Below are positions 1 through 5,363 of a stretch of DNA of 9,888 nucleotides, piece by piece (position 1 is the stretch's first letter; the number at the start of each line of letters is the position of its first letter). Below the pieces are notes generated by a model. The model did no database searches. It saw nothing but the letters and a program-made list of their open reading frames with translations, and was not told the origin of the DNA. The position numbers and the translations under genes were made by a program. The stretch is from Bacillota bacterium. Its GTDB lineage: Bacteria > Bacillota > Clostridia > Lachnospirales > Lachnospiraceae. Where the stretch lies: NCBI GenBank assembly GCA_023414985.1, contig JAEZLY010000309.1:1-9888 (forward strand), written 5' to 3'.

Positions 1-28
1 GTTTAACCTATATGTCTTTTCCCTCTTA

Positions 29-409
29 TCAATACTTTAGGGCAGCTTCTTTGTCCTTGATTACGGATACTGCGAAAAATAATATTGTAATGATTGTCAG
101 ACAGAGGAACATGATCGTCATCGCGTAATCTCCAAGCTCCATAAAATATCCTGCCGCATTCAGCACAGAATAGAACAGCATTCCCAAAGAAAAGATATGT
201 ACTCTTTCGCCAACTCTTATCCTTCGTAACGATAAAATCCCTCCGATCACAAGAATAAACGCTGTGAACAGCTCAGATGCGATGTGAGCTGCTATTCTCA
301 CCGGTTCTGTCAATAATTCGGGCACCTGACCCGTAGTCAGCATCATGACCCACATACCGATCATACTAAAGCCAACTGCAATTCCATAAATATACGACGC
401 TTTTTTCAT
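29..409 (-). CDS. small four-helix membrane protein, unknown function
   Basis: A 126-residue, strongly hydrophobic protein with four likely membrane helices at about residues 6-26, 38-61, 70-90 and 94-117. The short charged stretch RRIRVGERV lies between helices 2 and 3, and the tail KDKEAALKY is charged. I do not recognise the family and see no catalytic motif. Its ATG overlaps the stop of the upstream TetR-type gene in an ATGA arrangement, and the ribosome site GGAGGAG lies inside the end of that gene. The two are therefore almost certainly co-transcribed and translationally coupled, which suggests that the regulator controls this protein, possibly as an accessory to an exporter further downstream outside the window. 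No terminator is visible in the 28 bases after its TGA stop, so the operon may continue to the left. Confidence 0.8.
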   Translation of the reverse strand: MKKASYIYGIAVGFSMIGMWVMMLTTGQVPELLTEPVRIAAHIASELFTAFILVIGGILSLRRIRVGERVHIFSLGMLFYSVLNAAGYFMELGDYAMTIMFLCLTIITILFFAVSVIKDKEAALKY

Positions 410-999
410 AACTCCTCCTTCTCAAGCATACCATTCAGGCAGATTTCCAGCACTTCTATTAAATGGTCTGCAAGACCTCCTATTTCCTTTCCTGATAATA
501 TCCATAACTTCAGCTCGTAAAAAACTGCGCTGTTCAGAACTTGCAGCTTTAATTCACTATTCTTTCTTGTAAAATCAACACCGTCCACAGAGCTGTTGAT
601 TGCAGCCAATAAAAGCCGCCCAAAATCAAAGGACCTCTGGGCTTCGGTTTTATTCGCCTGAGCATGATCCAGTTCCACAAGAAAGTTTCTGAATAAACTG
701 CTTTCCCTTGATATTGCCTGTGTAAAATACTCCAGCAGCATACTCAGATTATCCAGACATTTCTGATCAGTTTGCAGGGCAGATCCGATATCAACTGAAG
801 AAAATAGCTCTTCTGCCCAAGTCATCAGGATATCTCTTTTTGATTGAAAAAAGTTATAGAAGGTGCCCTTGGCAATCTCCAATTTTCCTGTAATTTGTTC
901 AATGGTCACATTCTCATATCCATACTCTCTGAACAATGACAATGCTAATTGAATAATATCATTTTTCACTTGTTCTCTGTGCTTTTTATAGAGCGACAC
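406..999 (-). CDS. TetR/AcrR-family transcriptional repressor
   Basis: A 197-residue protein with the TetR architecture: an N-terminal helix-turn-helix domain (about residues 10-60) and a helical ligand/dimerisation domain after it. The family hallmark is seen in ALSLFREYGYENVTIEQIT followed by the recognition-helix region IAKGTFYNFFQSK (about 42-54). The start is GTG at 999, preceded by AGGAG with about 7 bases of spacing; there is no better ATG nearby. The C-terminal domain gives no ligand information. The gene lies behind a consensus promoter with an inverted repeat overlapping the start region, as expected for autoregulation. It shares a 4-base overlap with the small membrane-protein gene that follows. 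Family assignment is secure; the effector and target range are unknown. Confidence 0.93.
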   Translation of the reverse strand: MSLYKKHREQVKNDIIQLALSLFREYGYENVTIEQITGKLEIAKGTFYNFFQSKRDILMTWAEELFSSVDIGSALQTDQKCLDNLSMLLEYFTQAISRESSLFRNFLVELDHAQANKTEAQRSFDFGRLLLAAINSSVDGVDFTRKNSELKLQVLNSAVFYELKLWILSGKEIGGLADHLIEVLEICLNGMLEKEEL

Positions 1000-1023
1000 G
1001 AAACCACTCCTATCCGATTATTT

Positions 1024-1039
1024 TATGACTACGGTCATA
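1024..1039. promoter_or_regulatory. candidate TetR-type operator (inverted repeat)
   Basis: Perfect 6-bp inverted repeat TATGAC-TACG-GTCATA. Its upstream edge touches the last base of the -10 box of the tetR promoter, and it spans the expected transcription start. TetR-family repressors typically bind such palindromes beside their own promoter. The assignment rests on position and symmetry only. Confidence 0.6.
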
Positions 1040-1067
1040 TTATATACTCGGCTTATATATGTGTCAA
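1039..1067 (-). promoter_or_regulatory. consensus sigma-A promoter of the tetR operon
   Basis: On the minus strand, TTGACA (1067-1062) and TATAAT (1044-1039) are separated by exactly 17 bases. This is a full match to the housekeeping consensus. The transcription start should fall near 1032, about 33 bases before the GTG start of the tetR gene. Confidence 0.85.
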
Positions 1068-1102
1068 TCAGAATTTACCGCTAATTGCCAAAAAAAACGA
1101 AT

Positions 1103-1140
1103 CAAAAAGCTTTGCTACAGGATTACAGCAAAGCTTTTTG
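1103..1140 (-). terminator. intrinsic terminator after nudC
   Basis: A perfect 14-bp stem, CAAAAAGCTTTGCT pairing with AGCAAAGCTTTTTG, with a 10-base loop. It begins 18 bases past the nudC stop. On the minus strand it is followed by a short interruption and then a long T run (about 1098-1091). It separates nudC from the tetR promoter; the U-rich half of the stem could also work weakly on the other strand. Confidence 0.8.
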
Positions 1141-1158
1141 TACTTCTATTAGCATCTG

Positions 1159-1998
1159 TTATGATTGATATTGGTCCCTGTACCAGCGGATCAGCTTACC
1201 TGCGATACTGTCTGTTGACGGGATATTCGGCAGATCGTCCGCCCGATACCAGTTCGCATCGGTAATTTCTACATTATCAGTTACAATCTCCCCTTTGGCA
1301 TATTCTGCAGTGAAAGCCAGCATCAGTGAATCCGGGAACGGCCAGGGCTGACTGCTGAAATATTTGATATTCTTTACTTCAATTCCGACCTCTTCCCGTA
1401 TTTCCCGCTCCACACACTGCTCCAACGTCTCACCCGGTTCTACAAAACCGGCGATCAGGCTATACATATCCGGCCTGAAATTGCTGTTATGGGCAAGGAG
1501 TATCTGATCCTCGCGAAAGACTGCTGTAATAACAGCCGGAGATATTCGGGGATAGATGACATTGCCGCAGGCAGGACAGACCTTCGCCCGCTCATCACTT
1601 TTATTGGTCATAGCGGTTCCGCAGGAGCCGCAATACCGATTCTTACTGTTCCAGTGTAAGATATGATTTGCAGCACCTACGAGCAGGAATAATCCCGAAT
1701 CACCGGAATTCTTTGTGATATCCATCATATCGATCAATTCAAAAGCTTCTTCCAGAACGGGTAATTCCGTTATTCTTTTACAGTAAATGCCATGTTCCTC
1801 GTAGCATCCTATGTATTCCAGGGAGGATCTATCCTCCCATATAGGTTCCGTTTCCTTCAGCTCCGGTATCATAAATAATTGATCTATTTTCTTCATTAAA
1901 AGCTTTTTCTCATAAAGTATGATTACCCAGAACTGCTCTTTGGAAGCCTCCGAAGGAAGAAACCCAGGAACATAAGGATATTGATTTTGCTCGCTCAT
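1159..1998 (-). CDS. nudC: NudC-type NAD(H) pyrophosphatase (Nudix hydrolase with zinc ribbon)
   Basis: A 279-residue Nudix hydrolase of the NudC class, which cleaves NADH/NAD+ to NMN(H) and AMP and, in studied members, removes NAD caps from RNA. Counting from the chosen start, the zinc ribbon is complete (Cys123, Cys126, Cys141, Cys144). An exact Nudix box follows at 184-206: G184, E190, then REIREEVGI with the metal-binding glutamates. The NudC signature SQPWPFPDS is at 216-224. The first 110 residues match the variable NudC N-terminal domain. I chose ATG 1998 because AGAGG lies about 10 bases upstream; an in-frame ATG at 2019 adds seven residues but lacks a ribosome site. The length is a little above the roughly 257 residues of the E. 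coli enzyme. The gene stands alone between its own promoter and terminator. All key residues are intact, so it is probably active. Confidence 0.93.
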   Translation of the reverse strand: MSEQNQYPYVPGFLPSEASKEQFWVIILYEKKLLMKKIDQLFMIPELKETEPIWEDRSSLEYIGCYEEHGIYCKRITELPVLEEAFELIDMMDITKNSGDSGLFLLVGAANHILHWNSKNRYCGSCGTAMTNKSDERAKVCPACGNVIYPRISPAVITAVFREDQILLAHNSNFRPDMYSLIAGFVEPGETLEQCVEREIREEVGIEVKNIKYFSSQPWPFPDSLMLAFTAEYAKGEIVTDNVEITDANWYRADDLPNIPSTDSIAGKLIRWYRDQYQS

Positions 1999-2066
1999 TT
2001 CAGTATTTACCTCTTTCATTTGCAGATCATCGTTGAGAATATTTATTGCTTTCTTAAGATCTATAA

Positions 2067-2095
2067 ATCATAGCATAGTATCTTGGGATTAACAA
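2067..2095 (-). promoter_or_regulatory. likely sigma-A promoter of nudC
   Basis: Minus-strand TTGTTA (2095-2090) and TATGAT (2072-2067) are separated by 17 bases. The -10 box lies about 70 bases before the preferred ATG. Good match, but deduced from sequence only. Confidence 0.55.
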
Positions 2096-2187
2096 TCCAA
2101 TTCTGGCTTTTGAATGCGGCAATCTGTAAAAATTCCAAAAAATAATGCAGGAAATCGTCTTATTATTATACTACATTATCCTGTATA

Positions 2188-2322
2188 ATGAAGCGTATGG
2201 GAGGGATAACCCCGCAGAAGCGCGGAATACACTCGGAGTTTGAAGCATTTGACGGCGGACATACGCTGCGTACCGACAGCCTGAAGGGTCATTTAAAATT
2301 CTACTTTGCAAAAGATGAGTAG
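2188..2322 (+). pseudogene. unrecognised 44-codon reading frame, possible gene remnant
   Basis: A plus-strand frame of 44 codons plus TAG in an otherwise gene-poor 430-base stretch between nudC and the coat operon. It is richer in G+C than its flanks. The peptide begins MKRMGGITPQKRG and contains FEAFDGGHTLRTDSLKG and HLKFYFAKDE; it looks like a piece of a normal soluble protein rather than random translation. There is no ribosome site before the ATG. The frame is open upstream for about 14 codons back to a TAA at 2143. After the TAG it continues for another 14 codons to TAA. This fits a decayed fragment with an internal stop, but a short real gene cannot be excluded. I do not recognise the parent family. 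Confidence 0.3.
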
Positions 2323-2370
2323 ATCAATTGCTATGACAAAAAGATACGTTATAGGATGAAGTAAGTATAT

Positions 2371-2421
2371 TAGGCATCCCCCTGCACAGGTTGAAGGACC
2401 GAGAGCAGGAAGGGATGCCTA
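2371..2421. terminator. long hairpin at the end of the coat operon (possibly bidirectional)
   Basis: TAGGCATCCC-CCTGC pairs with GCAGG-AA-GGGATGCCTA: 15 base pairs interrupted only by an AA bulge, with a loop of about 19 bases. It begins 8 bases after the stop codon of the last minus-strand coat-operon gene, so it probably ends that transcript, although the bases after it on that strand are not T-rich. On the plus strand it is followed by TCGTGTTTTT, a better terminator tail. It could therefore also stop transcription from the direction of the 2188 reading frame. Confidence 0.6.
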
Positions 2422-2429
2422 TCGTGTTT

Positions 2430-2585
2430 TTACCACCAAGAATAATATGGTTTGCTCTTGTTTTTTCCGCCTTTACTTTCTGTCTCAGCAGTGCTGTTCA
2501 TCGCAGACTCACCGGTGTTATTGCCCACCTCAGTATTGGTATTGATGCTTGTATTATTGGAATTTCGTATACTTCTTTTTTTCAC
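2430..2585 (-). CDS. 51-residue Asn/Ser/Thr-rich small protein with C-terminal YYSWW
   Basis: A short gene starting with GTG at 2585 and ending with TAA. It is preceded by GGAGGTGA with a 5-base spacer, the best ribosome site in the operon. The peptide starts MKKRSIRNSNN, passes through a polar region (9 Asn, 8 Ser, 6 Thr in 51 residues), then a lysine-rich KGGKNKSK segment, and ends PYYSWW. There is no signal peptide, membrane helix or cysteine. It begins 26 bases after the stop of the CotF-like gene and ends just before a hairpin, so it is the last gene of the spore coat operon. No family is recognised. A small disordered, lysine- and tyrosine-containing protein in this setting could be a minor spore coat or cross-linked component, but that is inference from context. 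Confidence 0.72.
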   Translation of the reverse strand: MKKRSIRNSNNTSINTNTEVGNNTGESAMNSTAETESKGGKNKSKPYYSWW

Positions 2586-2590
2586 TTTGT

Positions 2591-2598
2591 TCACCTCC
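2591..2598 (-). promoter_or_regulatory. ribosome binding site supporting the 51-residue gene
   Basis: Minus-strand GGAGGTGA is a full match to the 16S rRNA anti-Shine-Dalgarno core, five bases before the GTG at 2585. It lies in the 26-base gap after the preceding stop codon, where it would otherwise have no purpose. It is the main evidence that the small gene is translated. Confidence 0.75.
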
Positions 2599-2611
2599 GT
2601 TTCTTAACTTC

Positions 2612-2917
2612 CTAACTCAATAGTTTCTTAAGCCCCAATGCCGTATCTGTTGCTTTTCTGTCTACCTGATATTGCTCCTGCAGGTTATATGCATAATAAT
2701 ATCCTTTATTCATCATATACTCCGTTATTTTCTCATGAGACAGGATCATATCATTCAGTTGATTGACCAGCGTTGTCCGCAATTGCGGTGCGGTGACCTC
2801 AGTAATCGCAACTGCATATTCCTTGATTCCGCTCTTGGTGGTAACCAACAGATCGGTTGAAATCACCTGATCCGTCATCTTGTCCATTCCCGTCAGCTTC
2901 TCTATGACTGCATTCAT
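2612..2917 (-). CDS. CotF-like spore coat protein (distal copy)
   Basis: A 101-residue helical protein of the Coat F family (ferritin-like helical bundle). Recognisable pieces are the N-terminal MTDQVISTDLLVTTKSGIK, the middle EVTAPQLRTTLVNQLNDMI and the C-terminal MNKGYYYAYNLQEQYQVD. The Gly-Tyr/Trp-Tyr plus downstream Leu-x3-Gln-x-Gln pattern is typical of CotF proteins. It is paralogous to the protein encoded at 4355-4717: compare TAPQLRTTLVNQLNDMILSHEKI with ATPEVRTVLKLELDQAIRMHEAV. The start is ATG 2917, behind AAAGGA. It follows the short coat protein gene by 25 bases and corresponds to the second short/long pair of the operon, matching yraD of the B. subtilis yra cluster by position. 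Its role is presumably structural in the spore coat; this is family knowledge, not shown here. Confidence 0.87.
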   Translation of the reverse strand: MNAVIEKLTGMDKMTDQVISTDLLVTTKSGIKEYAVAITEVTAPQLRTTLVNQLNDMILSHEKITEYMMNKGYYYAYNLQEQYQVDRKATDTALGLKKLLS

Positions 2918-2936
2918 TTCTTTCCTTTCTTTCCGG

Positions 2937-2958
2937 CGGCGCTTACTCCTCTGCGCCG
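2937..2958. other. GC-rich hairpin over the stop codon between two coat genes
   Basis: CGGCGC pairs with GCGCCG around a 10-base loop that contains the stop codon of the short coat gene. An overlapping alternative stem, CCGGCG/CGCCGG at 2933-2959, is also possible. It is an unusually GC-rich island in AT-rich DNA and sits just before the ribosome site of the next gene. It might tune coupling or mRNA stability; there is no T run, so it is not a terminator. Confidence 0.3.
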
Positions 2959-3170
2959 GCAGGTGCCGCTATCTTGGATTGTTCCAGAAAGACCCGCAAT
3001 TCCTTAATATGGTTCTGCGTAGTCTGAATATCATTATTAATCAGATTCTTTAACTCATCGTCTGAAACCAGTGGAGACATCGTAACCGCTTTGGTCAGGC
3101 ATAGATTTTTCAGTGTCAGTATTTCGTGTAGCTGTATTGTTTCGTTCGGAGCCAGTCCCTGTTCCAGCAT
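2943..3170 (-). CDS. short CotF-partner spore coat protein (distal copy)
   Basis: A 75-residue, all-helical protein. The N-terminal part LAPNETIQLHEILTLKNL and the later LKNLINNDIQTTQNHIKELRVFL resemble the first helical pair of CotF-type proteins. It ends in an Ala/Glu-rich tail. It is clearly paralogous to the protein encoded at 4760-4975, sharing LAPxExxQxHExLxLKxxxxTK/S. The start is ATG 3170, with AGGAG 9 bases upstream. It lies between the alcohol dehydrogenase gene (32 bases upstream) and the CotF-like gene (25 bases downstream), matching yraE of the B. subtilis cluster by position. Together with the CotF-like product it probably forms the two halves of a helical bundle that in other CotF relatives is one polypeptide; that pairing is inferred from gene order. 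Confidence 0.82.
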   Translation of the reverse strand: MLEQGLAPNETIQLHEILTLKNLCLTKAVTMSPLVSDDELKNLINNDIQTTQNHIKELRVFLEQSKIAAPAGAEE

Positions 3171-3202
3171 TTGTATTTACTCCTTTCATCTATAAAATTG
3201 TA

Positions 3203-4339
3203 CTAGGGTTTTAATATAACTTTAATGCAATGATCTGTCTTTGTATCAAATGCCTCGTATCCATAAGACGCCTGATCGAGCGGCAGCTTATGGGTTATGA
3301 TATCACTCGGATCTACTTTTCCTTCGGCAAACAGATCGTAAAGCGTCTGCATGATAGGGATAACCGGTGCCTGGCCTGTTCTGATATTAATATTACGATT
3401 CATGAGATCGCCAAACGGAAATGCATTGTAACGACCGCCGTAAACCCCTGTTACCTGGATCATCCCTCCCTTGCGCACTGCCTGGGTCGCAATTACAAAA
3501 CCGCTTAAGGAGCCGCTCTGCAGTCTTAAACCGGATCCAAGAAACTCCATCGGTGTCATCTTCCCATCCATACCAACACAATCGATGACAATATCTGCTC
3601 CGCCCTTCGTTATCTCCTTTAGAAATTCCCCGGTATTCTTATGCTGTTCGAAATTCACAGTTTCAACCTGATTGTATTTTTTTGCATGCTCCAGGCGGTA
3701 ATCAATATAATCAACTGCGATCACACGTTCCGCACCACAAAGCCAGGCAAATTTCTGGACAAGCAGCCCGATCGGTCCGCATCCGAGTACTACTACCGTA
3801 TTCCCTTCCTTCACCCCGGCATTGACAACACTCCAATATGCGGTGGAAGCAGCATCAGCGATCAATACCAGCTTCTCATCCTCCAATTCACAATTCTCAG
3901 GAATTCGAAAGGGGGTAAAATTGCCGAAGGGTACTCTCATATATTCTGCCTGTCCACCGGCATACCCGCCGAAGGTATCGGAATAACCGAAGAAGCCACC
4001 GCCTTCCCCGTTCGGATTCGCATTATCGCACATACAGGTCAGATCGTGCTTGCAGTAAAAGCATTCTCCGCAGCTCACATTAAAGGGTACGACGACTCTG
4101 TCTCCCTTTTTTACCTTCGTTACCTCCGGACCGGTTTCCTCCACGACACCCAAGGGCTCATGTCCGATTACGTAGCCCTGCGGTAAATTCGGTACCATAT
4201 CGTGGATCAGATGAAGATCCGAACCACAGATTGCCGAACTTGTAATCTTAACAATAATATCATCCGGTTTCTGAATTGTCGGTGCCGGAACGTCCTTCAC
4301 CTCAACCCGCTTAATACCTTGAAAAGTAACAGCCTTCAT
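3203..4339 (-). CDS. adhB: zinc-dependent alcohol dehydrogenase of the spore coat operon (AdhB-like)
   Basis: A 378-residue medium-chain, zinc-containing dehydrogenase, of the size and layout of the formaldehyde-dehydrogenase-like subgroup. Predicted catalytic-zinc ligands are Cys38 (in CGSD), His60 and Glu61 (GHEPLG). The structural-zinc cysteines are complete: Cys90, Cys93, Cys96 and Cys104. The Rossmann motif VLGCGPIGLLVQK is followed by VIAVDYIDYR, whose aspartate favours NAD(H). ATG 4339 is preceded by GGGAGGG with 7 bases of spacing, and the gene begins 15 bases after the CotF-like stop. It is placed between two short/long coat gene pairs, exactly as recalled for B. subtilis adhB in the yra cluster. 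The substrate cannot be read from sequence; oxidation or reduction of a small alcohol or aldehyde in the spore or mother cell is the general expectation. The gene symbol is given by synteny and family, not by close identity. Confidence 0.85.
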   Translation of the reverse strand: MKAVTFQGIKRVEVKDVPAPTIQKPDDIIVKITSSAICGSDLHLIHDMVPNLPQGYVIGHEPLGVVEETGPEVTKVKKGDRVVVPFNVSCGECFYCKHDLTCMCDNANPNGEGGGFFGYSDTFGGYAGGQAEYMRVPFGNFTPFRIPENCELEDEKLVLIADAASTAYWSVVNAGVKEGNTVVVLGCGPIGLLVQKFAWLCGAERVIAVDYIDYRLEHAKKYNQVETVNFEQHKNTGEFLKEITKGGADIVIDCVGMDGKMTPMEFLGSGLRLQSGSLSGFVIATQAVRKGGMIQVTGVYGGRYNAFPFGDLMNRNINIRTGQAPVIPIMQTLYDLFAEGKVDPSDIITHKLPLDQASYGYEAFDTKTDHCIKVILKP

Positions 4340-4354
4340 CTCATTTCCCTCCCC

Positions 4355-4717
4355 TTATTTATCCAGTGTGGCGAACAGGCCCGATCTGCTTGTATCTCCG
4401 GGGAATAAATCCATCTTTGCAATATCCACGGCTGTCTCTGAGGATTCTAAATCCATTTGAAATTGTTTCTCCAGATTAGTCGGATAGAACCATCCTTTTT
4501 TGACCATCAATGTTGATACCGCTTCATGCATACGAATTGCCTGATCCAGTTCCAGCTTCAGGACGGTTCTGACCTCCGGAGTGGCCGCTTCTGCCAGTGC
4601 TATTGCACAGCCTCTTACATTATTTTTCGCACTTAAGAGGAAGGCCATGGATACTGTGGTATCCACTAATTTCGGCATTCCCTCTGAATTTCTTACCTCA
4701 AGATAATCCTTTATCAT
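4355..4717 (-). CDS. CotF-like spore coat protein (proximal copy)
   Basis: A 120-residue Coat F family protein. Features include DYLEVRNSEGMPKLVDTTVSM at the start, a helix with EAATPEVRTVLKLELDQAI, then VKKGWFYPTNLEKQFQMD, the characteristic Gly-Trp-Phe-Tyr segment with the following Leu-x2-Gln. About 20 extra residues at the C-terminus (GDTSRSGLFATLDK) distinguish it from its paralogue at 2612-2917. ATG 4717 has AGGAGG 8 bases upstream. It is the second gene of the operon, 37 bases after the short coat gene and 15 bases before the dehydrogenase gene, the place of yraF in the B. subtilis order. Probably a structural component of the spore coat. Confidence 0.87.
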   Translation of the reverse strand: MIKDYLEVRNSEGMPKLVDTTVSMAFLLSAKNNVRGCAIALAEAATPEVRTVLKLELDQAIRMHEAVSTLMVKKGWFYPTNLEKQFQMDLESSETAVDIAKMDLFPGDTSRSGLFATLDK

Positions 4718-4759
4718 ATGATTGCCTCCTTAGAAGCAGAAACCCTTCTGTCTCTGCTG

Positions 4760-4975
4760 TTACCTTCCTCTTATTTCAGGAGCCCTTGCATATAATTTCT
4801 GCAGTTCCTCAATCGCATGTATCGATTGCTGAACGCTCTGCTCTAATAACGCTTTTAAATCCTGATCAAAGACGATACCCTCCATCATTTTTGATGAAGT
4901 CATATGAATTGTTTTCAGATTCAACATTTCATGAATCTGCATCATTTCCTTCGGTGCCAGACATTCTTGCTCCAT
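4760..4975 (-). CDS. short CotF-partner spore coat protein (proximal copy), first gene of the operon
   Basis: A 71-residue helical protein beginning MEQECLAPKEMMQIHEMLNLK and containing a second helix LKALLEQSVQQSIHAIEELQKLY. It resembles the N-terminal helical pair of CotF proteins and is paralogous to the 75-residue product at 2943-3170. The start is fixed at ATG 4975: AGGAGG lies 9 bases before it, while in-frame GTG 4984 touches that ribosome site and TTG 4981 is only 3 bases away, so neither can be used efficiently. It is the first gene of the minus-strand coat operon and corresponds by position to yraG of B. subtilis. Transcription during sporulation is expected, but I could not identify a convincing sporulation promoter upstream. 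Confidence 0.82.
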   Translation of the reverse strand: MEQECLAPKEMMQIHEMLNLKTIHMTSSKMMEGIVFDQDLKALLEQSVQQSIHAIEELQKLYARAPEIRGR

Positions 4976-5087
4976 TTGCAACACCCTCCTGCCTTAAATC
5001 ACTTCGATTTCAGTATTATTATTTCTAGCGAAGAAAAGTTTATGCGGAGAAGGACCTTTTCAGATGTTTTCATTTAGACAATAAAAA
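4976..5087 (-). other. leader and presumed promoter region of the coat operon
   Basis: 112 bases between the terminator of the preceding broken gene and the first coat gene. It must contain the operon promoter if the operon is independently transcribed. No sigma-A promoter of good quality is visible. The only sporulation-like element is CATAAACT (5044-5037), one mismatch from a sigma-E -10 box but without a convincing -35 partner. Confidence 0.35.
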
Positions 5088-5119
5088 TGCTTCCAACCTT
5101 AAAAATCAAGTTGGAAGCA
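5088..5119 (-). terminator. intrinsic terminator overlapping the end of the broken gene
   Basis: A 10-bp perfect stem, TGCTTCCAAC/GTTGGAAGCA, with a 12-base loop, followed on the minus strand by TTTTTATT. The stop codon of the truncated frame (5106-5108) lies in the loop. It is probably also the first terminator met by transcripts coming from the padR-DUF4097 operon, because none is seen directly after that gene. Confidence 0.8.
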
Positions 5120-5303
5120 CCAATCCATACCTTTTTACCAATTCTACCATATGTCCGATATTTCCTTCACCCGCAAACCTGTCTCCGCGAAAGAAGTTCT
5201 CATTATTATCCAGCCACTCAAGTGGATTTACCTCTTCGATTAATGCAACCTCTGTACTTAATTGTCCTACATATACTTCCAAATAGCCTTGTTCAATCGG
5301 CGT
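5106..5303 (-). pseudogene. 3' remnant of a broken gene, probably Nudix-type hydrolase
   Basis: A minus-strand frame of 65 codons ending TGA, immediately before a terminator. It reads as a real protein C-terminus: TPIEQGYLEVYVGQ, then EEVNPLEWLDNNENFF, then RFAGEGNIGHMVELVKRYG. The last block resembles the C-terminal end of some MutT/Nudix hydrolases, but this is from memory and tentative; the Nudix box itself is absent. The frame begins right after an in-frame TAA and has no start codon or ribosome site. In the adjacent frame, VFLKVLK is encoded just upstream (to about 5340), and one added A in the AAA run near 5304 would join the two frames. This suggests a one-base frameshift plus loss of the 5' part. 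The preceding gene's stop lies at 5364, so everything upstream has been deleted or replaced. Confidence 0.6.
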
Positions 5304-5363
5304 TTAAGCACTTTTAGAAATACTTTAATTTGGGGTACTCTAAGTGTTGATGAATTATGAAGA

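Noticed and set aside
1059..1265. Plus-strand frames between tetR and nudC
   Set aside because: They run through the tetR promoter, the terminator hairpin and antisense nudC, with no ribosome site.
2391..2615. Plus-strand 74-codon frame over the end of the coat operon
   Set aside because: It lacks a ribosome site and runs antisense to the 51-residue gene, which has a strong one.
3641..4186. Plus-strand 181-codon frame inside the alcohol dehydrogenase gene
   Set aside because: It is the antisense shadow of a well-conserved dehydrogenase; composition is not protein-like and there is no start signal.
4735..4758. AGCAGA...TCTGCT inverted repeat between the first two coat genes
   Set aside because: Short stem, no T run, and located inside an obvious operon; not convincing as a terminator or attenuator.
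5037..5044. CATAAACT as a sporulation sigma-factor -10 box for the coat operon
   Set aside because: One mismatch from the sigma-E type, but no matching -35 element at the right distance; sigma-G and sigma-K consensus forms were also tried without a good fit.
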